In this document: positions 8,121 through 18,747 of the stretch, piece after piece
Layout of the letters: each line of letters starts with the position of its first letter
Position numbering within the stretch: the first letter of the stretch is position 1
Assembly: GCA_902530745.1 (NCBI GenBank)
Contig: CACABO010000001.1
Location: 124,001-188,000 of the forward strand
DNA from: an uncultured Alphaproteobacteria bacterium
Lineage (GTDB): Bacteria; Pseudomonadota; Alphaproteobacteria; HIMB59
Length of the DNA: 64,000 nt
Reading direction: 5' to 3'
Made by a program: the position numbers and the translations under genes
The notes under the pieces: generated by a model
What the model was told of the DNA's origin: nothing
The model's input: only the letters and a program-made list of their open reading frames with translations
Database searches by the model: none

Positions 8121-10538
8121 ATGGAAAATCAAATCATTGGACCCATTTTACCCCTAAGGGATTTAGTTGTTTATCCCTCTATTACCTCACCCCTGTTTGT
8201 TGGTCGAGCTAAATCTATCGATGCTATTAATTTTGCTATGAATAATAACAACAAGATTATTTATTTATTTACGCAAAAAGAACCAACGACTGATGATCCC
8301 CAAGTTAACGATGTTTATTCCTACGGAGTAAAATCAAAAATTATTCAGTTTCTTAAGTTACCTGACAATACATATAAAGTTCTTACTGAAGGTTTAGAAA
8401 TCGTAAAGATAAAGTCTGCTGTTAAGGCAAGTAATAACTTCCTTACAGCTAAAATTGAACCAGTAGTAATTAATAAAAAAAATTCAGTTGAATTAAAAGC
8501 ATCTTTAAGAGTTTTAAAAAATGAATTTCAAAATTATATACAAAATATAGGAAATAATAATGACATACTTGAAGGACTTTTAAACATTGAAGATCCTTAT
8601 CAGTTCATTGATAATATTTATTACAACTTAAACATCGGAATTGAAGATAAACAGAAAAATTTAGAAATTATTGATATTAATAAAAAAATTCAAAACTTAC
8701 TGAATTTCTTTTCAAAAGAACTTAACTTTTCTGCTCTTGAGAAAAAAATAAAAAATAGAGTAAAAAGACAAATGGAAAAAACTCAAAGAGAGTACTACTT
8801 AAATGAGCAAATGAAAGCCATACAGAAAGAGCTTGGTGATGGTGAAGATGGTTCTAACGAATATTCTGAAATAGAGAAAAAAATTAATGAGGTAAAATTA
8901 TCAAAAGAGGCAAAAGAAAAAGCCTTAAATGAATTTAAAAAATTAAAATCTATGAGTCCAATGTCTGCAGAAGCATCAGTTATTCGCAATTATCTAGAAT
9001 GGATATTAGATATACCATGGGAAAAATTCTCAAAAGAAGTCATAGACATAAAAGGTTCTGAAAAAATATTAAATGATGACCACTATGGTCTCGAAAAAGT
9101 AAAAGAGAGAATTCTTGAATTTTTAGCAGTCAAAAAAAGATCAAAGAAAGCATCTGGTACAATACTTTGTTTTGTAGGACCTCCAGGCGTAGGTAAGACA
9201 TCATTGGGTAAATCCATAGCAAGAGCTACTGGGAGAGAATTTGCTAAAATTTCTCTTGGTGGAATTAGAGATGAGGCTGAAATTAGAGGACATAGAAGAA
9301 CATATATCGGCTCAATGCCTGGTCGATTTATTCAGGCTATGAAGAAAACAAAAACATCTAATCCGATTATTTTACTAGATGAAATTGATAAAGTAGGTAG
9401 TGACTGGAGAGGTGATCCGTCATCTGCATTGTTAGAAGTGTTAGATCCAGAGCAAAATAACCAGTTTAATGACCACTATCTTGAGGTTGATTATGACTTA
9501 TCAAATGTGATGTTCATTTGCACTGGTAACACCTACAACATACCTGGCCCACTACTTGACAGATTAGAGGTCATTGAAGTATCTGGTTATACAGAAAAAG
9601 AAAAAGTTGAAATCGCAAAAAAATATTTAATTCCAAGAAAAATGACCAAGAATATTCTTAAAAATAATGAATTTAAACTTGATAAAAGTTCAATTACTAA
9701 AATTGTAAGACACTATACTAGAGAGTCAGGTGTCAGAGGGCTTGAAAAAGTTTTTGATAAGCTTTTTAGAAAACTTGTTTTCCAACTAGAAAAAAATAAA
9801 TCAAGATCAAAAAAGCCATTTGTTTTTGATGATAAGGCTATAAAAAATTTTTTAGGTCCAGAGAAATTTAAAGATAGTGTTTTAGAAAAGAAAAATTTAG
9901 TTGGCATTACTAATGGCCTAGCATGGACTCAGGTCGGTGGAGATATTTTAAATATTGAAGTTAATTTATCATCAGGCAAGGGAATGATTAATGCAACAGG
10001 TAAACTTGGTGATGTGATGAAAGAGTCTATTACTGCAGCTTTAGGCTACATTAAATCAAATTCTGTTGAGTTTGGAGTAAACCCTAAGGTTTTTGATAAA
10101 ATAGATATCCATTTACATGTTCCTGAAGGTGCCATACCTAAAGATGGTCCTAGTGCTGGAATAACAATATTTACCTCATTAATTTCATCTCTTACTGATA
10201 TCAAAATAAAAAGAGACATTGCAATGACAGGAGAAATTACTTTAAAAGGAAGAGTTCTTCCAATTGGCGGATTAAAAGAGAAATTATTAGCTGCGATAAG
10301 GTACGGTATTAAAACTGTTATAATCCCAAAAGAAAATGAAAAAGATTTAGTTGAAATACAAAAAGACATTCAAAACAAGTTGATAATCAAGAAAGTTGAG
10401 TTTGCGAAAGAGGTATTGGATTTAGCTCTCGATGGAAAAATTAGTAAAATCAACAAAAAATTGGACTGGAGACACTTAGTTACAGAGTCTATGAAGCCAA
10501 AAAACCAGCAAAATCAAGAAAAAACATTCGTCAACTAG
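8121..10538 (+). CDS. lon: ATP-dependent protease Lon
   Basis: Lon is a single-chain AAA+ protease that degrades misfolded and regulatory proteins in the cytoplasm. The N-terminal substrate domain begins PILPLRDLVVYP. Walker A GPPGVGKT is at about 353-360 and Walker B ILLDEIDK follows. The C-terminal protease domain has the catalytic Ser678 in DGPSAG and Lys721 in GGLKEK. At 805 residues it is a typical LonA. It is the last gene of the tig-clpP-clpX-lon block; a promoter-like element before hupB suggests the next gene also has its own transcript. Confidence 0.97.
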   Translation: MENQIIGPILPLRDLVVYPSITSPLFVGRAKSIDAINFAMNNNNKIIYLFTQKEPTTDDPQVNDVYSYGVKSKIIQFLKLPDNTYKVLTEGLEIVKIKSAVKASNNFLTAKIEPVVINKKNSVELKASLRVLKNEFQNYIQNIGNNNDILEGLLNIEDPYQFIDNIYYNLNIGIEDKQKNLEIIDINKKIQNLLNFFSKELNFSALEKKIKNRVKRQMEKTQREYYLNEQMKAIQKELGDGEDGSNEYSEIEKKINEVKLSKEAKEKALNEFKKLKSMSPMSAEASVIRNYLEWILDIPWEKFSKEVIDIKGSEKILNDDHYGLEKVKERILEFLAVKKRSKKASGTILCFVGPPGVGKTSLGKSIARATGREFAKISLGGIRDEAEIRGHRRTYIGSMPGRFIQAMKKTKTSNPIILLDEIDKVGSDWRGDPSSALLEVLDPEQNNQFNDHYLEVDYDLSNVMFICTGNTYNIPGPLLDRLEVIEVSGYTEKEKVEIAKKYLIPRKMTKNILKNNEFKLDKSSITKIVRHYTRESGVRGLEKVFDKLFRKLVFQLEKNKSRSKKPFVFDDKAIKNFLGPEKFKDSVLEKKNLVGITNGLAWTQVGGDILNIEVNLSSGKGMINATGKLGDVMKESITAALGYIKSNSVEFGVNPKVFDKIDIHLHVPEGAIPKDGPSAGITIFTSLISSLTDIKIKRDIAMTGEITLKGRVLPIGGLKEKLLAAIRYGIKTVIIPKENEKDLVEIQKDIQNKLIIKKVEFAKEVLDLALDGKISKINKKLDWRHLVTESMKPKNQQNQEKTFVN

Positions 10539-10548
10539 TATATTGTTG

Positions 10549-10578
10549 TTGATTTTCTTACCTTTTTCTTACTACAAT
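10549..10578 (+). promoter_or_regulatory. Candidate hupB promoter
   Basis: TTGATT (10549-10554) and TACAAT (10573-10578) are separated by 18 bp in the 70-bp lon-hupB gap. They lie about 30 bp before the hupB start. Both hexamers are near sigma-70 consensus, and an abundant nucoid protein would be expected to have its own promoter. Confidence 0.5.
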
Positions 10579-10594
10579 TAACTAATAGAATCAC

Positions 10595-10602
10595 TAAGGA
10601 GG
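10595..10602 (+). promoter_or_regulatory. Strong Shine-Dalgarno of hupB
   Basis: TAAGGAGG ends 6 nt before the hupB ATG at 10609. It is a near-perfect anti-16S match, rare in this window, and fits a highly expressed protein. Confidence 0.75.
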
Positions 10603-10608
10603 TTCGGT

Positions 10609-10890
10609 ATGAACAAAAATGAACTCATTGCTGAATATAGTACGAAAAATGGTGTTGGAAAATCAGATGCAACTAAGGCTGTAGAAAGTTTATTTGATAT
10701 TATCACATCTACTTTGAAAGCAGGAGGGGATGTTAAGATTGCCGGTTTTGGTACTTTTAAGGTAGCTAACACAAAAGCTAAGACTGGAAGAAACCCAAGA
10801 ACGGGAGAGTCAATCCAAATTCCTGCATCAAAAAAGCCAAAATTTCTTGCTGGAAAACAGCTAAAAGAACTAATAAAGTCCACAGTCTAA
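10609..10890 (+). CDS. hupB: DNA-binding protein HU
   Basis: HU is a dimeric histone-like protein that bends and compacts DNA. At 93 residues it matches the family. The beta-arm signature GFGTFKVANTKAKTGRNP and the following TGESIQIPASKKPKF are intact. HU rather than IHF is favoured by the operon-independent setting after lon, which is the usual alphaproteobacterial place. The gene has its own promoter-like element and a very strong ribosome binding site. tRNA-Val begins 18 bp after the stop, with no terminator between them. Confidence 0.95.
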   Translation: MNKNELIAEYSTKNGVGKSDATKAVESLFDIITSTLKAGGDVKIAGFGTFKVANTKAKTGRNPRTGESIQIPASKKPKFLAGKQLKELIKSTV

Positions 10891-10908
10891 TTTTTTGCAA
10901 ATTAGATA

Positions 10909-10984
10909 GGGCGATTAGCTCAGTTGGTAGAGCATCTCGTTTACACCGAGAGGGTCGGCGGTTCGAGTCCGTCATCGCCCACCA
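10909..10984 (+). tRNA. tRNA-Val (TAC)
   Basis: The acceptor stem is GGGCGAT/ATCGCCC. The anticodon stem TCTCG/CGAGA with loop TTTACAC gives anticodon TAC. CCA is encoded at 10982-10984. It lies 18 bp after hupB and is probably released from the same transcript. Confidence 0.97.
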
Positions 10985-10997
10985 TTCGACAATTGTC

Positions 10998-11075
10998 GGG
11001 GGTGTAGTTCAGTTTGGTTAGAACGCCTGCCTGTCACGCAGGAGGTCGCGGGTTCGAGTCCCGTCGCTCCCGCCA
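10998..11075 (+). tRNA. tRNA-Asp (GTC)
   Basis: The acceptor stem GGGGGTG/CGCTCCC (with wobble pairs) carries discriminator G and encoded CCA at 11073-11075. The anticodon stem CCTGC/GCAGG with loop CTGTCAC gives anticodon GTC. The D-loop has one more T than is common (AGTTTGGTTA), which is still allowed. The decayed lyase-like gene starts directly after its CCA. Confidence 0.95.
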
Positions 11076-11080
11076 CATAA

Positions 11081-12103
11081 AAGCATTTATTTTATTTTAT
11101 TTAACTTTTTTTTTTATTTTTATGCTCTTCTTATAAATCAAAAGATGTTTATGGATTAAAGACTCTTGGTATGAGTTTTGGTGATACAACAATTAAAGGT
11201 TTTAAAATTGACCCAGGTTGGAATTCCAGTTCAAAAGAGGAAATAAAAAAATATCAAAAAAAAAACTTGGTACTTTTTCAACTTCAGAAAGAGAAAACAA
11301 GATACGGAGATACTGCTTTTTTTATCCAAGCACCAGGAGATGAGTGTTACAACAAACTAAAAGATTGCTCACGACCAAATGGTGAAAAACAAAAAAGAGT
11401 AGAGGTAGGAACCAATTATGGTTTTCAAGGAGAAATATGGTTATCTTATTCTTTTTTAATCACAGAAAATTACGAACTAAATAATGATAGCGCTATGAAT
11501 AAATCAATATTGCAATTTCATAGCACAGAGAGTTTTTTTGGTCCTATGTTTATGCTTCAAATAGACAAGAAGAAAGGTTTGCTTTGGAGACACGAATCTA
11601 GTGAGGGAGTTATTATTATTGAAGGAGGGAATGATGATTGCTCACCTGGTGCTGGAGGTCCAGAGGATACTGATAAAAGAATTTTTTGTGAAGCTAGGCA
11701 TGATTGGTACCAAATAATATCTGCAAAAAATTTACAAAGAAATAAATGGTATGATTTAGTCTTCAATATTAATTTTAATAAAAAGGATATTTCCAAAGCT
11801 TTTCATAAAATTTGGTTAAATGGAAAGTTATTGCATTACAGAAAAAACCAAACACTCTGGAAAGATCAAAAAGGTGTAAAAAACTCAGATAATTTGGCAA
11901 ATTTTAAATTTGGTATTTATGGTTCAAGATTAGATGGCTCTTATCAATCTATTTAAGCTGATAAAATCCACTTTGGAACTGAATGTAAGGACCTTTTAAT
12001 AGAAAATATTGGCTATTATTGTAGTAATCTAAAAAAACAAACAATAAATGAAACATTTCCTATCTTTACTGAAGATAGAGTTGCTTATTATACTAGAGGA
12101 TAA
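11081..12103 (+). pseudogene. Decayed secreted polysaccharide-lyase-like gene (heparin lyase I-type fold)
   Basis: One frame runs from 11081 to a final TAA at 12101-12103 but is broken by TAA at 11102-11104 and 11954-11956. No start codon precedes the signal-peptide-like segment KHLFYFI-stop-LFFLFLCSS. The longest intact piece is 11171-11956 (261 residues from an internal ATG). Its core (RVEVG, GEIWLSYSF, ILQFHS, KWYDLVFNI, HKIWLNGKLL, FKFGIYGSR) resembles the family of heparin lyase I-like polysaccharide lyases (I believe PF14099). Paired Cys fit export. After the second stop the same frame continues with ADKIHFGTEC to YYTRG, completing the domain. A short functional product is possible but unlikely. 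Confidence 0.6.
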
Positions 12104-12196
12104 AATATTTTTTTAACTTTTTTACACTCAAATATTTAAAAATCAAGTGTAAGACTAATGCGTCATTTTTATCGTCACTAAATACATATTGTTTCT

Positions 12197-12202
12197 TATA
12201 AT
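12197..12202 (+). promoter_or_regulatory. Candidate -10 element of the nuo operon
   Basis: A perfect TATAAT lies 30 bp before the nuoA ATG at 12233. No good -35 is seen at 16-18 bp; the nearest partial match is TCGTCA at 12172-12177 with a 19-bp spacer. The rest of the gap 12104-12232 holds no gene that I can see, only a weak TTACACT/AGTGTAA inverted repeat with a 17-nt loop. Confidence 0.45.
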
Positions 12203-12232
12203 GTATTGCGTTACGGAAATTCAAAACTTTTA

Positions 12233-12592
12233 ATGTATAACCTAGATTATATTTTCATATTGATATTCATTGTTATTGGGGCAGGAATGGCAATCGCTAT
12301 GTATTTGCTTTCAAAATTATTATCACCTAGCTCACCTGATACTGAAAAACTATCTGCATATGAATGTGGTTTTGAGGCATTTGACGACGCTCGGTCAAAA
12401 TTTGATGTTAAGTTTTATTTAGTATCAATACTATTTATTATATTTGATTTAGAAATTGCGTTTTTATTTCCCTGGGCCGTGAGTCTTAGCAATATAGGAG
12501 CTCTTGGTTTTTATTCAATGATGTTTTTTTTATTTATTCTCACAGTAGGATTTATATATGAATGGAAAAATGGAGCACTAGATTGGGAGTAG
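12233..12592 (+). CDS. nuoA: NADH-quinone oxidoreductase subunit A
   Basis: NuoA is a small membrane subunit at the junction of the membrane and peripheral arms of complex I. It has three predicted membrane segments and the signature [24 protein letters not shown] further upstream (12206) would start before the likely transcription start, so the ATG at 12233 is chosen, giving 119 residues as is typical. It is the first gene of a complete 14-gene nuo operon, and its 3' end overlaps the nuoB frame. Confidence 0.95.
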   Translation: MYNLDYIFILIFIVIGAGMAIAMYLLSKLLSPSSPDTEKLSAYECGFEAFDDARSKFDVKFYLVSILFIIFDLEIAFLFPWAVSLSNIGALGFYSMMFFLFILTVGFIYEWKNGALDWE

Positions 12593-13092
12593 TATTAGAA
12601 AAAGACAAATCATTAAATATTGATGAGCTATTTGAAAAAAAAGGTTTTGTAACAGCATCATTTGAAAATTTAATAAATTGGGCGAGGTCAGGATCTTTAT
12701 GGCCTATGACTTTCGGTTTAGCATGTTGTGGTGTTGAGATGATGCACTCCTATATGAGTAGATACGATCTAGATCGTTTAGGTGTAATTCCAAGAGGTTC
12801 TCCAAGACAATCTGATGTAATGATTGTTGCGGGAACTCTTACAAACAAAATGGCTTCTGCTTTGAGAAAAGTTTATGATCAAATGCCTGAACCAAGATGG
12901 GTAATCTCTATGGGTTCTTGTGCTAATGGAGGAGGATATTATCACTACTCTTACTCTGTTGTTCGAGGATGCGATAGGATAGTGCCTGTTGATATTTATG
13001 TCCCTGGATGTCCACCTACAGCAGAAGCTCTTTTGTATGGCATTATGCAACTTCAAGATAAAATTAAAAAGAAAAAGAAGATTTATAGGTAA
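12562..13092 (+). CDS. nuoB: NADH-quinone oxidoreductase subunit B
   Basis: NuoB carries the terminal N2 [4Fe-4S] cluster that passes electrons to quinone. Cluster ligands are visible in [21 protein letters not shown] and [14 protein letters not shown]. The ATG at 12562 gives 176 residues but overlaps nuoA by 31 bp. An alternative TTG at 12583 has GGAG 7 nt upstream, overlaps by 10 bp, and is a serious competitor (169 residues). Assignment of function is certain; only the start is open. Confidence 0.95.
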   Translation: MEKWSTRLGVVLEKDKSLNIDELFEKKGFVTASFENLINWARSGSLWPMTFGLACCGVEMMHSYMSRYDLDRLGVIPRGSPRQSDVMIVAGTLTNKMASALRKVYDQMPEPRWVISMGSCANGGGYYHYSYSVVRGCDRIVPVDIYVPGCPPTAEALLYGIMQLQDKIKKKKKIYR

Positions 13093-13097
13093 ATTTC

Positions 13098-13694
13098 TTG
13101 TCTCCAAATATTTTACAGAAATATTCTACTGGTAACTTCCATTTTCCAATAAAATCTGGAATAGACAATATTTTAGTTAACAAAGACACTATACTTGAAA
13201 TAACACAAAAAATTAAAGAAGACGAAGATCTACTCTATGACCAGTTAATTGATATTACTGTGACTGATAATATGCTATCTAAATCAAGTTATTCAAACGA
13301 GCGATTCACTTTAATCTACTCTTTTCTTAGTTTAAAATTTAATAAAAGATTATTTATTTTCACTAACATTTCTGAAGATAATTTAGATATTAATTCAATA
13401 ACTCAAATTTTTGAGTCTGCTGATTGGTTTGAAAGAGAATGTTACGATCTTTTTGGTATAAACTTTGTTAACCACCCAAATCTTCAAAGAATAATGAATG
13501 ACTATAACTTTCAAGGTCATCCTCTCAGAAAAGACTTTCCTCTGACGGGTTATGAAGAGGTTCGTTACGATGAAAACTTAAAAAAAGTTGTTTATGAACC
13601 AGTGACTTTAAAACAGGAGTTTCGAGATTTTGACAATGAAAGTCCTTGGGAGGGAATGAAAGAAACAATCAAAGAGGAGCTTGAAAAAAAGTAA
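13098..13694 (+). CDS. nuoC: NADH-quinone oxidoreductase subunit C
   Basis: This is the 30-kDa peripheral-arm subunit of complex I. The diagnostic stretch [20 protein letters not shown] is intact, followed by [19 protein letters not shown]. The start is TTG at 13098, 5 bp after nuoB. At 198 residues it is typical of unfused NuoC. The last base of its stop is the first base of nuoD's ATG. Confidence 0.95.
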   Translation: MSPNILQKYSTGNFHFPIKSGIDNILVNKDTILEITQKIKEDEDLLYDQLIDITVTDNMLSKSSYSNERFTLIYSFLSLKFNKRLFIFTNISEDNLDINSITQIFESADWFERECYDLFGINFVNHPNLQRIMNDYNFQGHPLRKDFPLTGYEEVRYDENLKKVVYEPVTLKQEFRDFDNESPWEGMKETIKEELEKK

Positions 13695-14869
13695 TGTCAG
13701 AGAATTTTAAACCTGTAACTCTTAACTTTGGACCCCAACATCCTGCTGCTCATGGAGTTCTTAGGCTACTTGTACAATTAGAAGGAGAGGTAGTTAATAA
13801 AGCTGAACCTCACATTGGACTTTTACATAGAGGAACTGAAAAATTAATTGAACAAAAAACCTATACTCAAGCTATTCCATATTTTGATCGTCTTGATTAT
13901 GTTTCTCCAATGTGTCAAGAACATGCCTTTGCATTAGCTGTTGAGAATTTATTAAATATTGAAGCTCCTAAACGAGCTCAATATATCAGAGTTATGTTTG
14001 CAGAAGTTACTAGGATACTAAATCATTTATTAAATATTCCAGCATTTGCTATGGATATAGGTGCTGCTACTCCAATGCTGTGGGCTTTTGAAGAAAGAGA
14101 AAAAATGTTGGAGTTCCATGAAGCTGTATCTGGTGCAAGATTTCATGCAGCTTATTTTCGACCTGGTGGAGTTCACCAAGACTTGCCTGAAAATTTGTTA
14201 GAAAAAATGAAAAAGTACTTTACTAACTTTCCTAAATTCATAGATACGCTTGAAGAACTACTCACTGAAAATAGAATATTCAAACAACGATCTGTCGATA
14301 TAGGTATTTTAAAGAGAGATGATGCAATAAGACTAAGTTGCAGTGGCCCTGTTCTTCGTGCTAGTGGTGTAGCTTGGGATTTAAGAAAATCTCAACCTTA
14401 TGATGTTTATCAGGAATTAGATTTCGACATACCAGTTGGAAAAACTGGTGACACCTATGATAGATATTTGGTGAGAATGGAAGAGATGAGAGAGTCAGTT
14501 AAGATAATCCTACAATGTATTGAAAATATTCCAGAAGGACCCGTAATGGTTGAGAATAATAAAATTACTCCACCTAAAAGATCAGAAATGAAAAACTCAA
14601 TGGAAGCTATCATTCATCATTTTAAATTATTTACTGAGGGTTATAGGGTTCCTGAGGGTATTACATACAAAAGCGTAGAGGCACCAAAAGGAGAATTTGG
14701 TGTTGTATTAGTTTCAGATGGAAGTTCCAAACCATATCGATGCAAGTTGAGAGCACCGGGCTTTGTTCATTTACAGGCATTACATTTTTTATCAAAGGGA
14801 CACCAACTAGCTGACGTTCCATCAATTTTAGGAAGTTTAGATATAGTATTTGGAGAGGTAGACAGATGA
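13694..14869 (+). CDS. nuoD: NADH-quinone oxidoreductase subunit D
   Basis: NuoD is the 49-kDa subunit and forms the quinone-reduction site with NuoB. It begins with the family motif [15 protein letters not shown], then [12 protein letters not shown], and ends with DIVFGEVDR, which retains the C-terminal motif of hydrogenase-derived large subunits. At 391 residues it is full length. It is unfused from NuoC, as in other Alphaproteobacteria, and overlaps nuoE by 4 bp. Confidence 0.97.
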   Translation: MSENFKPVTLNFGPQHPAAHGVLRLLVQLEGEVVNKAEPHIGLLHRGTEKLIEQKTYTQAIPYFDRLDYVSPMCQEHAFALAVENLLNIEAPKRAQYIRVMFAEVTRILNHLLNIPAFAMDIGAATPMLWAFEEREKMLEFHEAVSGARFHAAYFRPGGVHQDLPENLLEKMKKYFTNFPKFIDTLEELLTENRIFKQRSVDIGILKRDDAIRLSCSGPVLRASGVAWDLRKSQPYDVYQELDFDIPVGKTGDTYDRYLVRMEEMRESVKIILQCIENIPEGPVMVENNKITPPKRSEMKNSMEAIIHHFKLFTEGYRVPEGITYKSVEAPKGEFGVVLVSDGSSKPYRCKLRAPGFVHLQALHFLSKGHQLADVPSILGSLDIVFGEVDR

Positions 14870-15453
14870 GTAGTAATCATCCAGGTTTATCAAATAATTT
14901 TTCTAGATCAGGCGAAAAATTTTCTTGGTCAAAAGATAATCTAAGATCAATTAAAAATATAATTTCTAAATACCCTAAAGGTAGAGAACAAAGTGCAGTT
15001 ATGCCTCTTCTCTATTTGGCGCAAGAGCAAAACAATAATTGGATAAGTATCGAATGTATAGAAACAATCGCTGAAACTTTAAATATGCCTAAAATAAGAG
15101 TCACAGAAGTGGCTTCATTTTATTCAATGTATAATACAAGACCTGTAGGAGAAAATCTTGTTCAGATTTGTAGAACCTCTCCTTGTTGGCTTAGAGGTTC
15201 AAATAAGATTACGAAAACTATTTGTAAAGAAACAAAATGTGAAATTAATGATACCAGTGACGATAATAAATTTACAGTTGTTGAAGTAGAGTGTCTAGGT
15301 GCTTGCTCAAATGGACCTATGATACAAATCAATAATGATTTCTTTGAGGACTTAGATGAAGAGTCTACAAAAAAAATTATAGACAATATTAAAGAGGGAA
15401 AACCAAATGTTATTGGTTCACAAAAAGGCAGGAGAAGTTCAGAAAATGCTTAA
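14866..15453 (+). CDS. nuoE: NADH-quinone oxidoreductase subunit E
   Basis: NuoE is the 24-kDa thioredoxin-fold subunit that binds the N1a [2Fe-2S] cluster. The four ligands sit in [10 protein letters not shown] and VECLGACSN, the standard C-x4-C and C-x3-C spacing. The early part contains [20 protein letters not shown], typical of the helical N-terminus. It overlaps nuoD by 4 bp and nuoF by 8 bp. Confidence 0.96.
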   Translation: MSSNHPGLSNNFSRSGEKFSWSKDNLRSIKNIISKYPKGREQSAVMPLLYLAQEQNNNWISIECIETIAETLNMPKIRVTEVASFYSMYNTRPVGENLVQICRTSPCWLRGSNKITKTICKETKCEINDTSDDNKFTVVEVECLGACSNGPMIQINNDFFEDLDEESTKKIIDNIKEGKPNVIGSQKGRRSSENA

Positions 15454-16717
15454 TGAAAAAGATAAAGTTTTTCAAAACCTTCATGGTTTTCAAGAACCCT
15501 TTATTGAAGGAGCTTTAAAAAGAGGCTCCTGGTTAAACACAAAAGAAATTTTGTCTAAAGATCAAAATGATATTATCGAATTAGTTAAATCCAGTCAGTT
15601 AAGAGGAAGAGGTGGAGCTGGATTTTCTACAGGTCTTAAATGGTCATTCATGCCAAAGAATACTGGTAAACAGCATTATTTGGTGGTCAATGCTGATGAG
15701 TCAGAGCCTGGTACTTGTAAAGATAGAGAAATTATTAGAAATGACCCACATACTCTTGTAGAAGGGTGCTTGATAGCTTCATACGCAATTCAAGCCACTA
15801 AATGTTACATATACATTAGGGGCGAATACCATCACGAATATGTCCAATTAGAAAAGGCAATTGAAGAGGCATATGAACGAGGCTTTATCGGAAAAAATGC
15901 TTGTGGTAGCGGATTTGATTTTGATCTTTATGTTCATAGAGGTGCTGGAGCATACATATGTGGGGAAGAGACAGCTCTTTTAGAGAGTTTAGAAGGAAAA
16001 AAAGGACAACCAAGATTAAAACCACCTTTTCCTGCTGGTGTAGGTTTGTATGGTATGCCTACAACCATTAACAATGTGGAGTCAATCGCAGTAGTTCCAA
16101 CTATTTTAAGAAGAGGCCCAGATTGGTTTAAGTCAATTGGTGCTGAAAATAATACAGGCACAAAAATTTTTTGCATATCTGGTAATGTTAATAAGCCATG
16201 CACAATAGAAGAGGAAATGGGAATACCACTTAAAGAATTAGTTGAAAAGCATTGTGAAGGAGTTGAGGGAGGATGGGATAACTTAAAGGCGATAGTACCA
16301 GGAGGTTCTAGTACCCCAATGCTTCCAAAAAATATTTGTGAGTCAGTTCTAATGAATTTTGATGATCTAAAAGCTAATGGCTCAGGTTTAGGTACAGCTG
16401 GAGTGATTGTTGTTAACAAGAATAATGATATTGCTGAGGTAATTGAGAGGTTTGCTCACTTTTACAAACATGAAAGTTGTGGTCAATGTACACCTTGCAG
16501 AGAGGGAACAGGCTGGATGCATAGAATGATGCAGAGATTAGTTAGAGGAGAGATATCTCCTGAACAAATTGAGCTTTTAGAAAATGTTACAAAGCAAGTA
16601 GAGGGTCATACTATCTGCGCTTTAGGAGATGCTGCAGCTTGGCCTATACAAGGACTCATTAAAAATTTTAAATCAGAGTTAATAAGTAAATATAATAAAA
16701 AGTTAAAAGCTTCATGA
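15446..16717 (+). CDS. nuoF: NADH-quinone oxidoreductase subunit F
   Basis: NuoF is the NADH- and FMN-binding 51-kDa subunit with the N3 [4Fe-4S] cluster. Visible motifs are [14 protein letters not shown] (NADH), [16 protein letters not shown] (FMN) and [12 protein letters not shown] plus HTICALGD (cluster ligands). A longer frame opens at 15407, but the ATG at 15446 has AGGAGA upstream and gives the normal start [12 protein letters not shown] (423 residues). It overlaps nuoE by 8 bp and nuoG by 4 bp. Confidence 0.96.
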   Translation: MLNEKDKVFQNLHGFQEPFIEGALKRGSWLNTKEILSKDQNDIIELVKSSQLRGRGGAGFSTGLKWSFMPKNTGKQHYLVVNADESEPGTCKDREIIRNDPHTLVEGCLIASYAIQATKCYIYIRGEYHHEYVQLEKAIEEAYERGFIGKNACGSGFDFDLYVHRGAGAYICGEETALLESLEGKKGQPRLKPPFPAGVGLYGMPTTINNVESIAVVPTILRRGPDWFKSIGAENNTGTKIFCISGNVNKPCTIEEEMGIPLKELVEKHCEGVEGGWDNLKAIVPGGSSTPMLPKNICESVLMNFDDLKANGSGLGTAGVIVVNKNNDIAEVIERFAHFYKHESCGQCTPCREGTGWMHRMMQRLVRGEISPEQIELLENVTKQVEGHTICALGDAAAWPIQGLIKNFKSELISKYNKKLKAS

Positions 16718-18747
16718 GTGACGATTTAATAAATATTAAAGTTAATCAAAAAGAAATTCAGGTAGATAAAAATCTGACTGTGATGCAAGCCTGTGAAATC
16801 GCTGGTGAAGAAATTCCAAGATTTTGCTATCACGATAAACTCTCTATAGCTGGCAACTGTAGAATGTGTTTAGTAGAAATTGAAAAAGCTCCAAAATTAG
16901 TATCTTCCTGCACTATGCCTCTAATGGAGGGCATGTCGATAATCACCAATTCTGAAAAGGTAAATGCAGGTAGAAAAGGTGTAATGGAGTTTTTATTAAT
17001 TAATCACCCCTTAGATTGCCCAATATGTGATCAAGGTGGAGAATGCGATTTACAGGATCAGGCTATGTACTACGGTTTCGACAAATCTAGATATAAAGAG
17101 AATAAAAGGGCTGTAGATAATAAAAATATGGGACCTTTGGTAAATACTATAATGACTAGATGCATCCATTGCACTAGGTGTGTAAGATTTGCCACTGAAG
17201 TAGCCGGAGTTCCAGAATTAGGAATGTTAGGTAGGGGAGAGAATGCAGAAATTACCACTTATCTTGAACAATCAATCACTTCAGAGCTTTCAGGTAACGT
17301 AATTGATTTATGCCCTGTAGGAGCACTTACTAGTAAGCCATATCAATTTAAAGCACGTCCTTGGGAGCTAAAACGCACAGACTCAATCGATATCTTCGAC
17401 AGTGTTGGTTCTAATATCAGAGTTGATAGTAGAGCGGAGGAGATTTTAAGAGTTACACCAAGAATAAATGAATACATAAATGAAGAGTGGATATCAGATA
17501 AAGTTCGATTTAACTATGATGGTTACTATCAACAAAGAATAGACACACCCTATATTAAAGAAAACCAAAAATTATCAATATCAAATTGGGAAGAGTCTTT
17601 AAAATTTTTAAAAGATAAATTAAAAACTTTAAAACCATTAGCTTTGATTGGTGAGCTCGTAGATTTAGAAACCGGATATGCAATCAAAAAATTTATGTCA
17701 AATTATGGTAAAGACAATGTGGAATGCCGAACTGACAATCATGCTATCCTAGAAAGCTTAGATAGTTATCGTTTTAACACACCTTTGAACGATATAGAAA
17801 ATTCAGATTTAATTATACTTGTAGGAACAAACCCAAAAATAGAAACACCAATTATAAATCATAAGATATTTAAAGCTTACAATAATGACGCAAAAGTGTT
17901 TAACATTGGCGAAAATATATCTTTGAACTATAAAACAGAGTATCTAGGCGAAAGTTTATCAAATTTAAATGATGAAAATTTAATCAAAGCACTAAAAAAA
18001 TCTACTAACCCTCTTATAATTATTGGCTCTGCGTTTTTAAATAAAATTAAAAATATTAAAACTATAAAATCTATTTTTTCATACGCTGATAAATACAAAG
18101 TTATTACAAAAGAAAAAAATAATCTAAATTTTTTAAATCCATATGCCTCACGTGTAGGCCAACTGATTATAGGTAATACTACTAGTAACCTTTGTGAGCC
18201 GTTTTCTAATTTAAAAAAAGATAATTTTGAATTGGTTCTTTCTTTTGGCTCAGAACATATTGCCAACGATCAGTTCAATAACTGTTTTAAAGTTTATTTT
18301 GGCCATCATGGTGATGATGGAGCAATGGGGTCTGATATTGTTTTGCCAACACCTCTTTATACAGAGAAAAATGGTACTTTTGTAAATATTGAAGGTAGAC
18401 CTCAAGAAGCAAAAAAATGCCATAATCCAATTGGATCCGCCAAAGAAGAGTGGTCGATACTAAAAAAACTATCTGATGAATTATCTTTTGATTTTATCCC
18501 AAATACATTTGATCAATTAAGATCTGAGTTATTTGATAAACACCCAATTCTTTCTGATTATCATGAAATTATTGCTGTTGAAAATTCAACTTCAATTATA
18601 CCAGATATTGAATTTGAAGATTGTAAGGCAGAATATCCTGTAAGTAATTTTTATATGTCAGATGTGATTTCAAAAAATTCTGTCACTATGGCCAAATGTG
18701 TTGAGGAAATAATTTCAACTCCATCTCTTTTGGAGAAATCAGCATAA
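16714..18747 (+). CDS. nuoG: NADH-quinone oxidoreductase subunit G
   Basis: NuoG is the largest peripheral subunit and carries three or more Fe-S clusters on a molybdopterin-oxidoreductase-like scaffold. The N-terminal [2Fe-2S] ligands lie in [19 protein letters not shown]. The His/Cys cluster is in [18 protein letters not shown], and ligands for N4 are in [12 protein letters not shown] with LCPVGALTS. The C-terminal scaffold is present but weakly conserved. At 677 residues it matches the mitochondrial-type length. It overlaps nuoH by 1 bp. Confidence 0.96.
   Translation: MSDDLINIKVNQKEIQVDKNLTVMQACEIAGEEIPRFCYHDKLSIAGNCRMCLVEIEKAPKLVSSCTMPLMEGMSIITNSEKVNAGRKGVMEFLLINHPLDCPICDQGGECDLQDQAMYYGFDKSRYKENKRAVDNKNMGPLVNTIMTRCIHCTRCVRFATEVAGVPELGMLGRGENAEITTYLEQSITSELSGNVIDLCPVGALTSKPYQFKARPWELKRTDSIDIFDSVGSNIRVDSRAEEILRVTPRINEYINEEWISDKVRFNYDGYYQQRIDTPYIKENQKLSISNWEESLKFLKDKLKTLKPLALIGELVDLETGYAIKKFMSNYGKDNVECRTDNHAILESLDSYRFNTPLNDIENSDLIILVGTNPKIETPIINHKIFKAYNNDAKVFNIGENISLNYKTEYLGESLSNLNDENLIKALKKSTNPLIIIGSAFLNKIKNIKTIKSIFSYADKYKVITKEKNNLNFLNPYASRVGQLIIGNTTSNLCEPFSNLKKDNFELVLSFGSEHIANDQFNNCFKVYFGHHGDDGAMGSDIVLPTPLYTEKNGTFVNIEGRPQEAKKCHNPIGSAKEEWSILKKLSDELSFDFIPNTFDQLRSELFDKHPILSDYHEIIAVENSTSIIPDIEFEDCKAEYPVSNFYMSDVISKNSVTMAKCVEEIISTPSLLEKSA

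Noticed and set aside
11102-11956. TAA recoding instead of pseudogenisation
   Set aside because: TAA ends many intact genes in the window, so the code is standard; no recoding element was seen.
12122-12152. Inverted repeat TTACACT/AGTGTAA as a terminator
   Set aside because: 17-nt loop, only 7 pairs, no T-run after it; likely chance in A+T-rich DNA.
11076-12205. Integrated mobile element or prophage at tRNA-Asp
   Set aside because: No integrase, transposase, terminal repeats or duplicated tRNA end; only one decayed gene is present.
15934-16419. Long antisense open frame inside nuoF
   Set aside because: No recognisable motif, opposite to an intact highly conserved gene; a shadow of codon usage.
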